Program-made: the position numbers and the translations under genes
Notes under the pieces: model-generated
What the model was told of the DNA's origin: nothing
Databases searched by the model: none
The model's input: the letters and a program-made list of their open reading frames with translations, nothing else
Part shown: in pieces, positions 8,470 through 17,527 of the stretch
How positions within the stretch are numbered: the stretch's first letter is position 1
Layout of the letters: each line of letters begins with the position of its first letter
Source of the DNA: JABFRJ01 sp964389095
GTDB taxonomy: Bacteria > Pseudomonadota > Alphaproteobacteria > Rhizobiales > Hyphomicrobiaceae
Direction of reading: 5' to 3'
Assembly (NCBI GenBank): GCA_964389095.1
Contig: CAYMEB010000006.1
Location: 1-55,621 of the forward strand
Length of the DNA stretch: 55,621 nucleotides

Positions 8470-10395
8470 TCAGGCCCGAGGGTTGGGCTCGATGATCGGG
8501 AACATGGCCGGAAACTCGTCCATCATGCCGAGCAGTTGCTCGACGGCGGCGCGGTCGCCTGTGAGAGCGATGCGACCGTCCGACAGTCCGTCTTCGAGTT
8601 TCAATCGGCGGGTGATCAAACCTGCAAGGGCGGCCTTCGCGAGGGTCAAGGTCGCCTGCGCGCCGCCGTCAGGCGCACATTGCAGTGCCGTGACGGCGCA
8701 GTTCTGCAGATTGACGGTGTGATCGGAGCCGTCGTCGCGGATGCGCAGTCCGATGACGATGTGCTGGCCGTCGGCCCGTGCCGGATCGATGCGAACCGCG
8801 AGGTAGTCCATCAGCATCGGTACCGTGAGGGCCGCGACCATGTCGGCGCTGACGAATACCCTGTTGCCGGTCGCCGGGGTGCCGTTGCGCAGCTCCTGCG
8901 CGCCCATCAGATAGGCGTTGCGCCAGGTGGCGCTCTCGGCCTGATAGCCGAGCTGCTCGAGCGCGTCGGCCGCGAGCTTGCGGGCGCGCGCATTGCCGGG
9001 ATCGGCGAACACGATGGTGCTCGCGACGTCGGCGACCCAGCGATACTCGCCCTTGGCGTAGTCGGCTTCAGCCTTGGCGAGGGCGGGTTCCGGGCCTCCC
9101 ATGTATTCCACGAGCTTCTTTGACCGGGGCACGGGCGGGAGTGGCGCTAGGTTGGCGGGGTTCGCGTCGTACCAGCCGATGTAGCGCTGATAGATGGCTT
9201 TCGCGTTGTGGCTGAGCGTGCCGTAGTAGCCGCGCGTGGCGAAATTGCTTTCGAGCGAGCGAGGCCAGGTCATGCGCTCGGCGATCTCGGCGGGCTTCAG
9301 GCCGTGGTTCATGAGGCGCACGGTCTGATCGTGCAAGAACTTGTAGGCATCACGCTGTTTGACCAGGTAGTCGGCGAGGCGGCCCGCGCCCCATACCGGC
9401 CAATGGTGCTGCGCGAACACGACTTCCGAACGGGGCGCGAAGTTGCGCAACGCTTCGTTGAGATACTTCGCCCAGGCATTGGCATCGCGAACCTGGGCAC
9501 CGCGGATCGGATAGATGTTGTGAAGATTGTGGGTCGCGTTCTCCGCGAGGTTGAGCGCCTTGAGGCCGGGATAGAACATGTGCATCTCGGCCGGGGCCTC
9601 GGTGTCCGGCGTCAACTGGAAGACGATCTCGACTCCGTCGATGGTGTGGATCTCGATGGGCTGGCGGATCTCCATCGTCGGCGCGATCAAAGTGACGGTC
9701 CCGCGTGAGGTGACCTTGCCGAGACCGGCGTCGACCTGACCGAGCGGGCCCTTGGGCAGCAGCGGCCCGAATTGATACTGGGAGCGCCGCACCATCGGAG
9801 AGCCGGCGATCACGTTCTCCTTGGTGACCTCCTCGAGGAAGCGGTCGGGAGCGATCACGACCACATGGCCAGCGCGAACGTCCGCCTCGTCGACGACGCC
9901 GCGTACGCCACCGTAGTGATCGGTGTGGCTGTGGGTGTAGATGACCGCGCGGACCTTCCTGGCTCCGCGATGAGCGAAATAGAGTTCCAGGCCCGCACGC
10001 GCGGTTTCGACGGAAATCAACGGATCGATGACGATGATGCCGCTCGCGCTCTCGATGATCGTCATGTTCGAGATGTCGAAGCCGCGGATCTGGTAGATGC
10101 GATCGCAGACCTGGAAGAGGCCGTTCGTCATGTTGAGGCGCGCCTGGCGCCAGAGGCTCGGGTTTACGCTGGGCGGGGCCTGCTGCGCAGAGAGGAACGC
10201 GTAGTCGGCCAGGCTCCAGACGACTCGGCCGTCGGCGGCCGCGAGCGTCACGTCGGGGAGCGTGGCGACGAAGCCGCGTTTCGCATCTGCGAAGTCCTGG
10301 GAATCGCCCAACGGAAGCGCGGCCTCGACCGAACGATTGTGCGCGCAGGTGTGCTCGCTGGCGGGGCCCGGATGCATGTGGTCGGAGGTCGTCAT
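8470..10395 (-). CDS. alkylsulfatase-like metallo-beta-lactamase hydrolase (SdsA family)
   Basis: The product is a 641-residue member of the class III (zinc, metallo-beta-lactamase fold) alkyl/aryl sulfatases, which cleave sulfate esters such as dodecyl sulfate. The metal motif is THSHTDHYGG (family THxHxDHxGG). NLHNIYPIRGAQVRD, the dimerisation region (WPRSLESNFATRGYYGTLSHN) and the C-terminal SCP2-like domain follow in the usual order. No signal peptide is visible, whereas several characterised sulfatases are secreted. The ATG at 10395 lies behind AAGGA. The gene is divergent from a TRAP transporter. True substrate and sulfatase activity are not proven by sequence. Confidence 0.85.
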   Translation of the reverse strand: MTTSDHMHPGPASEHTCAHNRSVEAALPLGDSQDFADAKRGFVATLPDVTLAAADGRVVWSLADYAFLSAQQAPPSVNPSLWRQARLNMTNGLFQVCDRIYQIRGFDISNMTIIESASGIIVIDPLISVETARAGLELYFAHRGARKVRAVIYTHSHTDHYGGVRGVVDEADVRAGHVVVIAPDRFLEEVTKENVIAGSPMVRRSQYQFGPLLPKGPLGQVDAGLGKVTSRGTVTLIAPTMEIRQPIEIHTIDGVEIVFQLTPDTEAPAEMHMFYPGLKALNLAENATHNLHNIYPIRGAQVRDANAWAKYLNEALRNFAPRSEVVFAQHHWPVWGAGRLADYLVKQRDAYKFLHDQTVRLMNHGLKPAEIAERMTWPRSLESNFATRGYYGTLSHNAKAIYQRYIGWYDANPANLAPLPPVPRSKKLVEYMGGPEPALAKAEADYAKGEYRWVADVASTIVFADPGNARARKLAADALEQLGYQAESATWRNAYLMGAQELRNGTPATGNRVFVSADMVAALTVPMLMDYLAVRIDPARADGQHIVIGLRIRDDGSDHTVNLQNCAVTALQCAPDGGAQATLTLAKAALAGLITRRLKLEDGLSDGRIALTGDRAAVEQLLGMMDEFPAMFPIIEPNPRA

Positions 10396-10407
10396 GGCGT
10401 GGGGATT

Positions 10408-10433
10408 CCTTCGACGCGAACGGCTGTCGAAGG
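10408..10433. promoter_or_regulatory. perfect 8-bp inverted repeat over the ribosome-binding site of the alkylsulfatase-like gene
   Basis: CCTTCGAC (10408-10415) and GTCGAAGG (10426-10433) are exact reverse complements around a 10-base spacer. In the minus-strand transcript this hairpin would bury the AAGG that forms the ribosome-binding site of the gene starting at 10395. As DNA it could equally be an operator between the two divergent genes. Confidence 0.45.
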
Positions 10434-10533
10434 GAGCATGTCGTGGGTTGCCGGTCTTGCCAAGCGCTTCCGCTTCGCGCAACGTGCGTGCAAGGTCGCA
10501 ACATCAACCGACCGCTGATGTGGGAGGAATTGC

Positions 10534-11556
10534 ATGAAGATCTCTGCCAAGGCCGCGGTCTGCGCGTTGAGTGTCGCGGCCGTCGCGTTGACCGCCGGTA
10601 AAGCCCTCACTCAGGGCGCGCCGATCGAAATGAAGTACGCGACCAGCGCACCGCCGAAGACGGTGTGGGCGATGCAGATCGAGCGGTTCCAGAAGCAGGT
10701 CGAAGAGGCTTCGAAGGGATCGGTCAAAGTGCAGCCCTTCCTGGGCTCCCAACTCGGCAGCGAGCAGGACACCATCCAGCAGATCGTGCGCGGCCGCATC
10801 GAGATGGGCGGCTACTCGCTCACGGCGGCGTCGCTGATCGTTCCGGAGTTGTCCGTGCTGATGATCCCGTTCCTGTTCAAAGACGCCAAGGAGCAGGATT
10901 GCGTGCTGGACGGACCGATCACGAAGATCGTCTCCGACATGCTCGCCAAGAAGGGCTTGCACATGATCAGCTGGTCCGAGGTCGGGACGACCCATTTCTT
11001 CGCGAAAAAGCCGATCCTGACGCCCGACGACATCAAGGGCGTGAAGGCACGTTCGCAGCCGAGCAAGGTCGGCGCGTACATCTGGACCACGTTCGGCGCC
11101 AATCCGAATCCGCTGCCGGTGACCGAGTGGAACTCGGCGGTCCAGACGGGCCTCGTCGATGTCAGCGATTCCGGTCCGACCTACTATCATTTCGCGGGCC
11201 TGGGTAAGCTCGCTCCGGTCATGACGCTCAGTGCGCATCAGGATCTCGCCGGCGTCGTCGTGATGAACAAGGGCTTGTTCGACAAGCTGACGGCCGAACA
11301 GAAGGCCGCCTTGGAGGACAGCCGCAAGAAGTCGCCGGATGCCCAGTTGCGGGCGGAGGTCCGCGGATTCGAGGAGAAGATCCTCGAGATGCACAAGCAG
11401 GGCGGCGGGCAGGTGGTGCCGATGTCCGATGCGCAGCGGGAAGTCTGGCGAAAGGGAATCGAGCCGCACTTCGCGAAGATCGTCGCCGATATCGGCGGTG
11501 AGGCGAACGTCCTGTGGCAGGCCGTTCAGGACGGTTTGAAGTCCTGCCGCAAGTAA
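10534..11556 (+). CDS. TRAP transporter substrate-binding protein (DctP family)
   Basis: The product is a 340-residue periplasmic binding protein. A signal peptide spans about residues 1-28 (MKISAKAAVCALSVAAVALT...), and the mature part begins near QGAPIEMKY. Family features include FLGSQLGSEQDTIQQIVRG, the SQPSKVGAYIWTTFGANPNP ligand region with its conserved Arg position, and VVVMNKGLFDKL. GGGAGGAA precedes the ATG. It is followed by the small and large membrane subunits. Tripartite transporters of this type import organic acids or sulfonates using a sodium gradient. The ligand cannot be named; the divergent sulfatase-like gene makes an organosulfur compound one option. Confidence 0.9.
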   Translation: MKISAKAAVCALSVAAVALTAGKALTQGAPIEMKYATSAPPKTVWAMQIERFQKQVEEASKGSVKVQPFLGSQLGSEQDTIQQIVRGRIEMGGYSLTAASLIVPELSVLMIPFLFKDAKEQDCVLDGPITKIVSDMLAKKGLHMISWSEVGTTHFFAKKPILTPDDIKGVKARSQPSKVGAYIWTTFGANPNPLPVTEWNSAVQTGLVDVSDSGPTYYHFAGLGKLAPVMTLSAHQDLAGVVVMNKGLFDKLTAEQKAALEDSRKKSPDAQLRAEVRGFEEKILEMHKQGGGQVVPMSDAQREVWRKGIEPHFAKIVADIGGEANVLWQAVQDGLKSCRK

Positions 11557-11634
11557 CCTGTCGCGGTGTGCGGCACCGGCGGCGACCAGCGCGCCGCCGG
11601 CTCCGCTGATACGCGAACGTCCACAAGGCAGCCC

Positions 11635-12219
11635 ATGACGTCACATTCCCAGGCAGAGGCGAAGAGTGCTGCCAATCCACCGCCTCCCGGCGTCGTTCGG
11701 CTGCTCGGTGTGTGGCACAGCGTCGAATGCTACGTGGCGGTCGCCGCGTTCTCCCTGATTACCGGCCTGCTGCTTCTCGACGTCTTCGGCCGCGAGTTCG
11801 CGGGGCCGCTGCTGCGCTTCCTGCGCCTCTATGACGGCCCGACGGGAATCTTCGGGTCGCAGCGTGCGTCGGTCTATGCGCTCGTGGTGGGGTCATTCGC
11901 CGGCATCGGTATCGCGACGGCGACAGGGAGCCATCTCGTACCAAGGGTCGGGTTCGGCTGGGTGCCCACGGAGTGGGGACCGACGGTCGACCGCGTGGCC
12001 GACATCATCACGGGGGTCTTCCTGGTGGGGGTCGCCTACTATGGCTACCTCTTCGTGCATTCGTCGTTCTCGGTGGGACTGCGCGCGCCGGTGCTGGATT
12101 GGCGCATCTGGCCGATTCAGATGGCGATCCCGCTCGGCTTCCTGTCCGCAGCCGGACGCTATTTCGTCTATGCCGCGTGGCCGTCTGCGCGACCCCAGCC
12201 GCCGGAGTTCCAAGAGTGA
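11635..12219 (+). CDS. TRAP transporter small permease (DctQ family)
   Basis: This is the small integral membrane subunit, 194 residues. Four hydrophobic segments are seen: VECYVAVAAFSLITGLLLLDVFGRE, SVYALVVGSFAGIGIATATG, VADIITGVFLVGVAYYGYLF and IWPIQMAIPLGFLSAAGRYFVY, as expected for DctQ. The ATG at 11635 is used because the preceding open frame is hydrophilic and unlike the family. The stop overlaps the GTG of the large permease (GTGA at 12216-12219). Confidence 0.85.
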   Translation: MTSHSQAEAKSAANPPPPGVVRLLGVWHSVECYVAVAAFSLITGLLLLDVFGREFAGPLLRFLRLYDGPTGIFGSQRASVYALVVGSFAGIGIATATGSHLVPRVGFGWVPTEWGPTVDRVADIITGVFLVGVAYYGYLFVHSSFSVGLRAPVLDWRIWPIQMAIPLGFLSAAGRYFVYAAWPSARPQPPEFQE

Positions 12220-13490
12220 AGACGCTTGCGATCTTAGGGGTCATCGCCGGTCTGCTCGCTTTGCGCCAGCCGCTGCTGGTCATTCTGCTGGCGGTGACCG
12301 CGCTCGTCCATGTGTTCTGGGGCAAGGCACAGCTCGACTATATCATCGAGGACATGTGGGTCGGATTGGACAAGGAGGTCATCCTCTCGATCCCGCTCTT
12401 CATCCTGTGCGGCAGCGTGATGACGCGTGGCTCGATCGCGCAGCGCCTGATCGGCATCCTAACCGAGTTGACGCGTCCCATTCCCGGTGGCCTTGCGGTC
12501 GCGTGCATTCTCTCGTGCGCGGTGTTCGCGGCGATTTCCGGCTCTTCGATCGTGACCATGCTCGCGATCGGTACGGTGATGTACCCGGCGATGCGGCAGG
12601 CCGGCTATGACCTGAGGTTCACGCTCGGCGCGATCATGTCCGGCGGGACATTGGGCATCATCATCCCGCCCTCGATACCGATGATCATCTACGGCCTCGT
12701 TACCGAGACCTCGATCGTCGACCTGTTCGCGTCCGGCTTCGGCCCGGGGCTGTTGCTGACATTCGCGCTGTCGGCATACTCGGTATGGGTGAATTGGAAC
12801 CGGCCGACACAGCCATTCGTGTGGAGCAAGTTCACGCAGGCCTTCCATCACGGCATCTACGCAATGATGATGCCGGTCATCCTGCTGGGCGGCATCTACT
12901 CGGGATACTTCACGGCGACCGAAGCGGCGGCGGTGGCGCTCGCGTATGCGATGCTGGTCGAGGTGTTCATCCACAAAGAGTTGCAGTTCAAGGACTTCTA
13001 CAACGTGGTCCTTGAAACCTCAAAGCTGGGCGGCTCCCTGTTTCCTGTGCTCGCCGTCGCGCTGTCGCTCAACATCATCCTAACCGAGCATCGCGTGCCC
13101 CAGACGATGGTGGAGGCGATGCAGGGCTATATCTCGAGCCCGCTGATGTTCATGCTGCTGGTGAACGTCCTGCTGCTCGTCGTCGGCTGTCTCATGACCA
13201 CCGGTGAAGCGATCCTGATCCTGGCGCCGCTGCTTGCACCGATGGCCGCGTCCTACGGGTATGACAAGGTCTCGTTCGGCATCATCATGATCCTCAACCT
13301 GGAGATCGGCTATCTGACGCCGCCAGTCGGGTTGAACCTGATCGTGGCGATGACGGCCTTCAAGCAGCCCTTCGGCCTGCTCGCCAGGGCCGCTCTGCCG
13401 TTCATCGGGATCATGCTGATCTGCCTGGGTCTCGTCGTCCTCTTCCCGGGCATCGCCATGTATCTGGTCGACGGCAAGTTCTTCCGCTGA
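12216..13490 (+). CDS. TRAP transporter large permease (DctM family)
   Basis: This is the 424-residue transport subunit with about twelve hydrophobic segments. Typical DctM phrases are present: AAISGSSIVTMLAIGTVMYP, GGTLGIIIPPSIPMIIYG, GYFTATEAAAVALAYA and TPPVGLNLIVA. The GTG start at 12216 overlaps the DctQ stop by four bases, which gives the normal family length; an open frame reaching back to 11973 is a shadow in dctQ. It completes a P-Q-M operon. Confidence 0.9.
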   Translation: MKTLAILGVIAGLLALRQPLLVILLAVTALVHVFWGKAQLDYIIEDMWVGLDKEVILSIPLFILCGSVMTRGSIAQRLIGILTELTRPIPGGLAVACILSCAVFAAISGSSIVTMLAIGTVMYPAMRQAGYDLRFTLGAIMSGGTLGIIIPPSIPMIIYGLVTETSIVDLFASGFGPGLLLTFALSAYSVWVNWNRPTQPFVWSKFTQAFHHGIYAMMMPVILLGGIYSGYFTATEAAAVALAYAMLVEVFIHKELQFKDFYNVVLETSKLGGSLFPVLAVALSLNIILTEHRVPQTMVEAMQGYISSPLMFMLLVNVLLLVVGCLMTTGEAILILAPLLAPMAASYGYDKVSFGIIMILNLEIGYLTPPVGLNLIVAMTAFKQPFGLLARAALPFIGIMLICLGLVVLFPGIAMYLVDGKFFR

Positions 13491-13645
13491 AGGCGCGGCC
13501 TGCGTGATCGCCGGCCGACCGACATCGACACCTGCGACCGCATGTCCGCCGGACTGCCTCCCGGCCCTTGATCCAGCGCAATGGTAAGCGAAGCGGCATG
13601 AGGCTCGATCCGCCACGGCTTTACCGTGACGCGGAGGAGCGCACC

Positions 13646-14047
13646 ATGACAGGACAGGTTTCGGCCGAGCGGTCGGTCGTCGCACACGCCTTGGCGTGGT
13701 GGCGTGATGCGCGCAGGCGGTGGAACAACCTGCATCAATTGTCCATGCTTCCCGATCACGAGGTGTCGCGGATCGCAGGTGAGGTCGGCATGAACGCCGG
13801 TGATTTCATGCGGGTGGCGGAAATGCCAGACGGCGCCGCGCAACTGCTCGACCGTCGTCTCGCCGCGCTGAAGCTGCAACCCGACGAGATCCGGGAGATT
13901 TCCGGGCTGCTGCTGGCGGATCTGCAGCGGACCTGCTCGATGTGCGCCGACAAGGCCCGCTGCGCCGACGACATGGCGGTGGATCCCCTGGCGGCAGGAT
14001 GGCAGAGCTACTGTCCGAATGCAGGGAACTTCGAAACCCTCAAGTAG
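13646..14047 (+). CDS. Cys-rich DUF6455-like protein
   Basis: The product is a small cytoplasmic protein of 133 residues and unknown function. The N-terminal half is helical and basic. The C-terminal third holds CSMCADKARC and WQSYCPNAGNF, a four-Cys arrangement (C-x2-C-x5-C ... C) that I associate with the DUF6455 group of alphaproteobacteria and that looks like a metal or Fe-S site. GGAGGAG lies 6 bases before the ATG. It sits alone between the TRAP operon and the carbamoyltransferase gene. A short hairpin, CACGG-CTTTA-CCGTG (13614-13628), lies in its leader. Confidence 0.7.
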   Translation: MTGQVSAERSVVAHALAWWRDARRRWNNLHQLSMLPDHEVSRIAGEVGMNAGDFMRVAEMPDGAAQLLDRRLAALKLQPDEIREISGLLLADLQRTCSMCADKARCADDMAVDPLAAGWQSYCPNAGNFETLK

Positions 14048-14213
14048 CGCCTCGGCAGTTCGGGATCGCGAGCCGGGTTCGGGCTGCGCCCCGGCCGTTC
14101 GGCGGCTATCCGATCCCGGCCACATTCCCTCGACACCTCCCGCGCCGACCGGCTAATAGACCGCGCGAGGCGGCCCACAGGCCGCACGCAGAGGTGGTGG
14201 AGAGGTGACTCAC

Positions 14214-15929
14214 GTGAACGTACTGGGGCTCGTCGCGAACACCCACGACAGTGGTGTCGCCCTGGTGCGCGACGGCCGCGTGGAGTTCGTCCTGGAGGAA
14301 GAGCGGTTCAATCGCCAGAAGCGGACGATGGCGTTTCCGCACCGCTCGATTTCGGCCGCGTTGACCGGGAGCAGTCTCTCGCTCGCGGACATCGACGTTC
14401 TCGCGCTTCCATGGAACGAGCAGGCTCTTCGGCGGAACCTCGCGTCCATACTGCTCGCCGGCCTGCCGCGGAGCCTCAATCTGCTTCATCAGCGCGCGCA
14501 TCCCGCACAGCGCAATCAGATCGTCTTCCTGTCGCGGTCGCTGGAGCGTTATTTCCGCCGCCAGTACGGCGCAAAGGTGAACGTGCCGCCGATGGTGAGC
14601 GTCGGCCATCACGACGCGCATGCAGCGGTGTTCCTGGTCTCACCGTTCGAGGACGCGCTGGTGCTGGTGATGGACGGATACGGCGACGACGCGTCGTCCT
14701 CGGCCTATGTCGGACGGGGGAACACGCTCGAGCGGGTCTGGCACACGAGCATCCTGAACTCGCTGGGCCTCGTCTACACGATCGTGACCGAGTTCCTGGG
14801 CTTCGACGGGTTCGGCGACGAGGGCAAAGTGATGGCGCTCGCCGCCTACGGCACCAACCGGCTGGTGGAGCGATTTCGCGAAGTCGTGACGCAGGACGAC
14901 GACGGCTTCTATCGCGTCGACATGAGCTACTTCTCGTACGACCGCTATGGGCAGATCCGGCCGCTTAAGCAGAAGTTCATCGACGTGTTCGGCCAGCCGC
15001 GCCGCAAGGGCGAGCCGATGACCGAGCATCATTGCGACGTGGCGCGGGCGCTCCAGGCCGTCACCGAGGAGCGGATCGTTGCGCTGGTCCGGGCGCTGCT
15101 GAAGCGTCATCCCAGCCGGAACGTGGTGCTGACAGGCGGCGTCGCGCTCAATTGCGTCGCCAATGCGCGCGTGCTGGGTGAGACAGAGATCGAGCGCCTA
15201 TGGGTACCGCCGTGCGCGTCCGACACCGGTGCGCCGCTCGGCGCGGCGCTCTGGCACACGCACGTCACCATGGGATTGCCGCGCAGCTTCGAGCTCACGC
15301 ACCCCTATCTCGGTCTGGCTTACAGCGACGACGACATCGTCGCCGCGCTGAAGGACGCCGGGCTGAGCTACGAGAGATTGAGCGACGCGGACGTCGTCGC
15401 ACGAACGGCACAGGCGCTTGCGGACGGCGCCATCGTAGGGTGGTATCAGGGGCGCTTCGAGATGGGCCCGCGGGCGCTGGGCAACCGGTCGATCCTCGCC
15501 GATCCGCGGCATGCCCACATGCGCGACGTCATCAATTCCAAGATCAAGAAGCGCGAGAGCTTCAGACCGTTCGCGCCGGTGGTGCCCGCCGAACGCGCGG
15601 CGGAGATCTTCGAGATCACACAGCCCGATCCGTTCATGACGCTGGCTCCGGCGGTACGGAAGGACAAGCGCGAGGTCATCCCGGCCGCCGTGCACGTCGA
15701 TGGCACGGGACGCATCCAGACGATCGATGCGGTTGCGAACCCCCGGTATCACGCGCTGATCAGCGCGTTCGGGCGACTTACCGGAGTTCCGGTCCTGATC
15801 AACACGAGCTTCAACGAACAGGAGCCGATCGTGGCGACGCCGGCCGAGGCTGTGTCCTGTTTCATGCGGACCGAGATGGACGTGCTGGTTCTGGGAAATT
15901 TCTACACGCGTCGCACCGGCAAGGACTAG
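14214..15929 (+). CDS. NodU/CmcH-type carbamoyltransferase
   Basis: The product transfers a carbamoyl group from carbamoyl phosphate (through carbamoyl-AMP) to a hydroxyl of a sugar or natural product. It has 571 residues in two domains. The N-terminal Kae1-like domain shows LGLVANTHDSGVALV, VGHHDAHAA, VMDGYGDDAS and LTGGVALNCVANARV. The C-terminal domain shows GRFEMGPRALGNRSILADPR and NTSFNEQEPIVATPAEA. The GTG at 14214 is chosen because GGAGAGG lies 8 bases upstream and the protein then starts MNVLGL as in homologues; a GTG at 14205 would add three residues. A GCGGCC-CACA-GGCCGC hairpin (14170-14185) precedes it. No sugar or antibiotic biosynthesis genes lie beside it, so the acceptor is unknown. 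Confidence 0.88.
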   Translation: MNVLGLVANTHDSGVALVRDGRVEFVLEEERFNRQKRTMAFPHRSISAALTGSSLSLADIDVLALPWNEQALRRNLASILLAGLPRSLNLLHQRAHPAQRNQIVFLSRSLERYFRRQYGAKVNVPPMVSVGHHDAHAAVFLVSPFEDALVLVMDGYGDDASSSAYVGRGNTLERVWHTSILNSLGLVYTIVTEFLGFDGFGDEGKVMALAAYGTNRLVERFREVVTQDDDGFYRVDMSYFSYDRYGQIRPLKQKFIDVFGQPRRKGEPMTEHHCDVARALQAVTEERIVALVRALLKRHPSRNVVLTGGVALNCVANARVLGETEIERLWVPPCASDTGAPLGAALWHTHVTMGLPRSFELTHPYLGLAYSDDDIVAALKDAGLSYERLSDADVVARTAQALADGAIVGWYQGRFEMGPRALGNRSILADPRHAHMRDVINSKIKKRESFRPFAPVVPAERAAEIFEITQPDPFMTLAPAVRKDKREVIPAAVHVDGTGRIQTIDAVANPRYHALISAFGRLTGVPVLINTSFNEQEPIVATPAEAVSCFMRTEMDVLVLGNFYTRRTGKD

Positions 15930-15942
15930 CGCGCGGGGCGGC

Positions 15943-16947
15943 TCAAAAGTGGTCCCAGCCGGTGCGGTCGATCACGACCTCGGCGCCGGCGGCATCCAGC
16001 ACGCGGACACCGCTGCCCGCCGAGACTTCGCCGATCGCCGTCACTTGAACGCCGGTGCGCGCAGCCGCCTGTCGAAACGCGTCGGCCTGCGCCGGGGGCA
16101 CCGTGCAGAGGATTTCGTAGTCGTCGCCGCCGGTCATGGCCCTGATCCGCCATTCGGGCACCGTTCCGGCGACCTTGGTGGCGGCATGCGACAGGGGGAT
16201 TCGCATCATGTCGATGGTGGCCGCGACGCGGGATGCGCGGGCCATGCGGTCGAGGTCCTTCACGAGGCCATCGGAGACATCCATCGCCGCCGTCGCGTGA
16301 TCCAGCAGGGCCGGAGCCAGATCGAGGCGCGGCCGCGGGCGCCGGTAGCGCTCGGCGAGCAGATCGCGTTCGGCCGGATCCAGCGGCCAGAAACGGCGGG
16401 CGAAGCCATTGGTGCGCGCGTAGAGGCCCATGGCGCTGTCGCCGATGGTGCCCGACACGAACAGGATGTCGCCGGCGCGGGCCCCTCCGCGGCGGATCAT
16501 GCGCCCCCGGGGAATCTGGCCGATGACGGTGACCGAGATGGAAAGCGGGCCAGGCGCGCGATCGGTGTCGCCGCCGACCAGATGGCAGCCAAACGCCGAT
16601 TGGGCCTCGGCGAGGCCGGCGGCGAACTCGCCGAGCCAGCGCCGCGACGGGGCCTGCGGGAACGAGAAGGCGAGCAGGTAGACCAGCGGACGGGCCGCTT
16701 TGGCGGCGAGGTCGGAGACGTTCATCGCCAGCGCCTTCCAGGCGATATCGGAAGGCGGGTCGTCGGGAAAGAAATGGACCCCCGCACGCACGGGATCGGT
16801 CTTGAGTACGAGATCGGTGCCGGGCTCGGGCGTCAGCAGCGCGCAGTCATCCTGGAGGCCGAACGCGCCGGGAAACTTCGCAGCCAGCGGCGCCAGGTAC
16901 TCCTGGACGATCGCTTCCTCGCCGCCGGTGATCTCCTGCTCGCTCAT
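15943..16947 (-). CDS. thiL: thiamine-monophosphate kinase
   Basis: ThiL phosphorylates thiamine monophosphate to thiamine diphosphate with ATP, the last step of thiamine cofactor synthesis in the cytoplasm. The 334 residues show the PurM-like family motifs LQDDCALLTPE, KTDPVRAGVHFF, WKALAMNVSDLAAKAARP, VGGDTDRAPG and AMDVSDGLVKDLDRMA. The ATG at 16947 (MSEQEITGGEEAIV) matches the usual N-terminus. It converges with the carbamoyltransferase gene with only 13 bases between. No nusB or ribH gene, a common partner, is present here. Confidence 0.92.
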   Translation of the reverse strand: MSEQEITGGEEAIVQEYLAPLAAKFPGAFGLQDDCALLTPEPGTDLVLKTDPVRAGVHFFPDDPPSDIAWKALAMNVSDLAAKAARPLVYLLAFSFPQAPSRRWLGEFAAGLAEAQSAFGCHLVGGDTDRAPGPLSISVTVIGQIPRGRMIRRGGARAGDILFVSGTIGDSAMGLYARTNGFARRFWPLDPAERDLLAERYRRPRPRLDLAPALLDHATAAMDVSDGLVKDLDRMARASRVAATIDMMRIPLSHAATKVAGTVPEWRIRAMTGGDDYEILCTVPPAQADAFRQAAARTGVQVTAIGEVSAGSGVRVLDAAGAEVVIDRTGWDHF

Positions 16948-17101
16948 GACTGTGACCTGAGGGCTCGCCCGCGGGCTGTCAAGGCTCGACAACAGACAAT
17001 ACGGGCAATGCGCGGGTGGCTCGGCCGGCCAACCAGCGCCTTTCCGCCACATGCACCCTGAAGTAGCCTCCGCAGAACGGCAGCCGCTGCGAGGAGCTTC
17101 C

Positions 17102-17527
17102 ATGACCGGCCACATCGATCCCACCAAGGAGACATTCGCCGCGTTTCGCGCCCAGGATCGGCCGGGACCGATCCACATGCTCAATCTGGTCCGCTTCCGG
17201 GCCGAGGCGGCTTATCCCGATGGTCGGCGGGTGAGCGGCGCTGACGCCTATGCGGCGTACGGGCGGGACAGTGGCCCGGTCTTCGTGCGGCTCGGAGGGC
17301 GGATCGTGTGGCGCGGAAACTTCGAGCTGATGCTGATCGGTCCCTCTGAGGAACGATGGGACGAGTGCTTCATCGCCGAGTATCCCTCGGTCGCGGCATT
17401 CGTCGAGATGATCCGTGATCCGGTTTATCGCGAGGCGGTCAAGCACAGGCAGGCTGCCGTGCTCGACTCGCGGCTCATCAGATTGGCTCCGGCGGCGAGC
17501 GGTACCGGCTTCGGCGGCGCGGGCTAG
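17102..17527 (+). CDS. DUF1330-like dimeric alpha-beta barrel protein
   Basis: The product has 141 residues. The N-terminal phrase PIHMLNLVRFR, then GRIVWRG and CFIAEYPSVAAFVEMI, match the DUF1330 (ferredoxin-like, dimeric alpha-beta barrel) family, whose biochemical role is not established. The ATG at 17102 follows GAGGAG. It starts divergently from thiL, and its TAG stop overlaps the opposite-strand ppk2 stop. Confidence 0.7.
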   Translation: MTGHIDPTKETFAAFRAQDRPGPIHMLNLVRFRAEAAYPDGRRVSGADAYAAYGRDSGPVFVRLGGRIVWRGNFELMLIGPSEERWDECFIAEYPSVAAFVEMIRDPVYREAVKHRQAAVLDSRLIRLAPAASGTGFGGAG

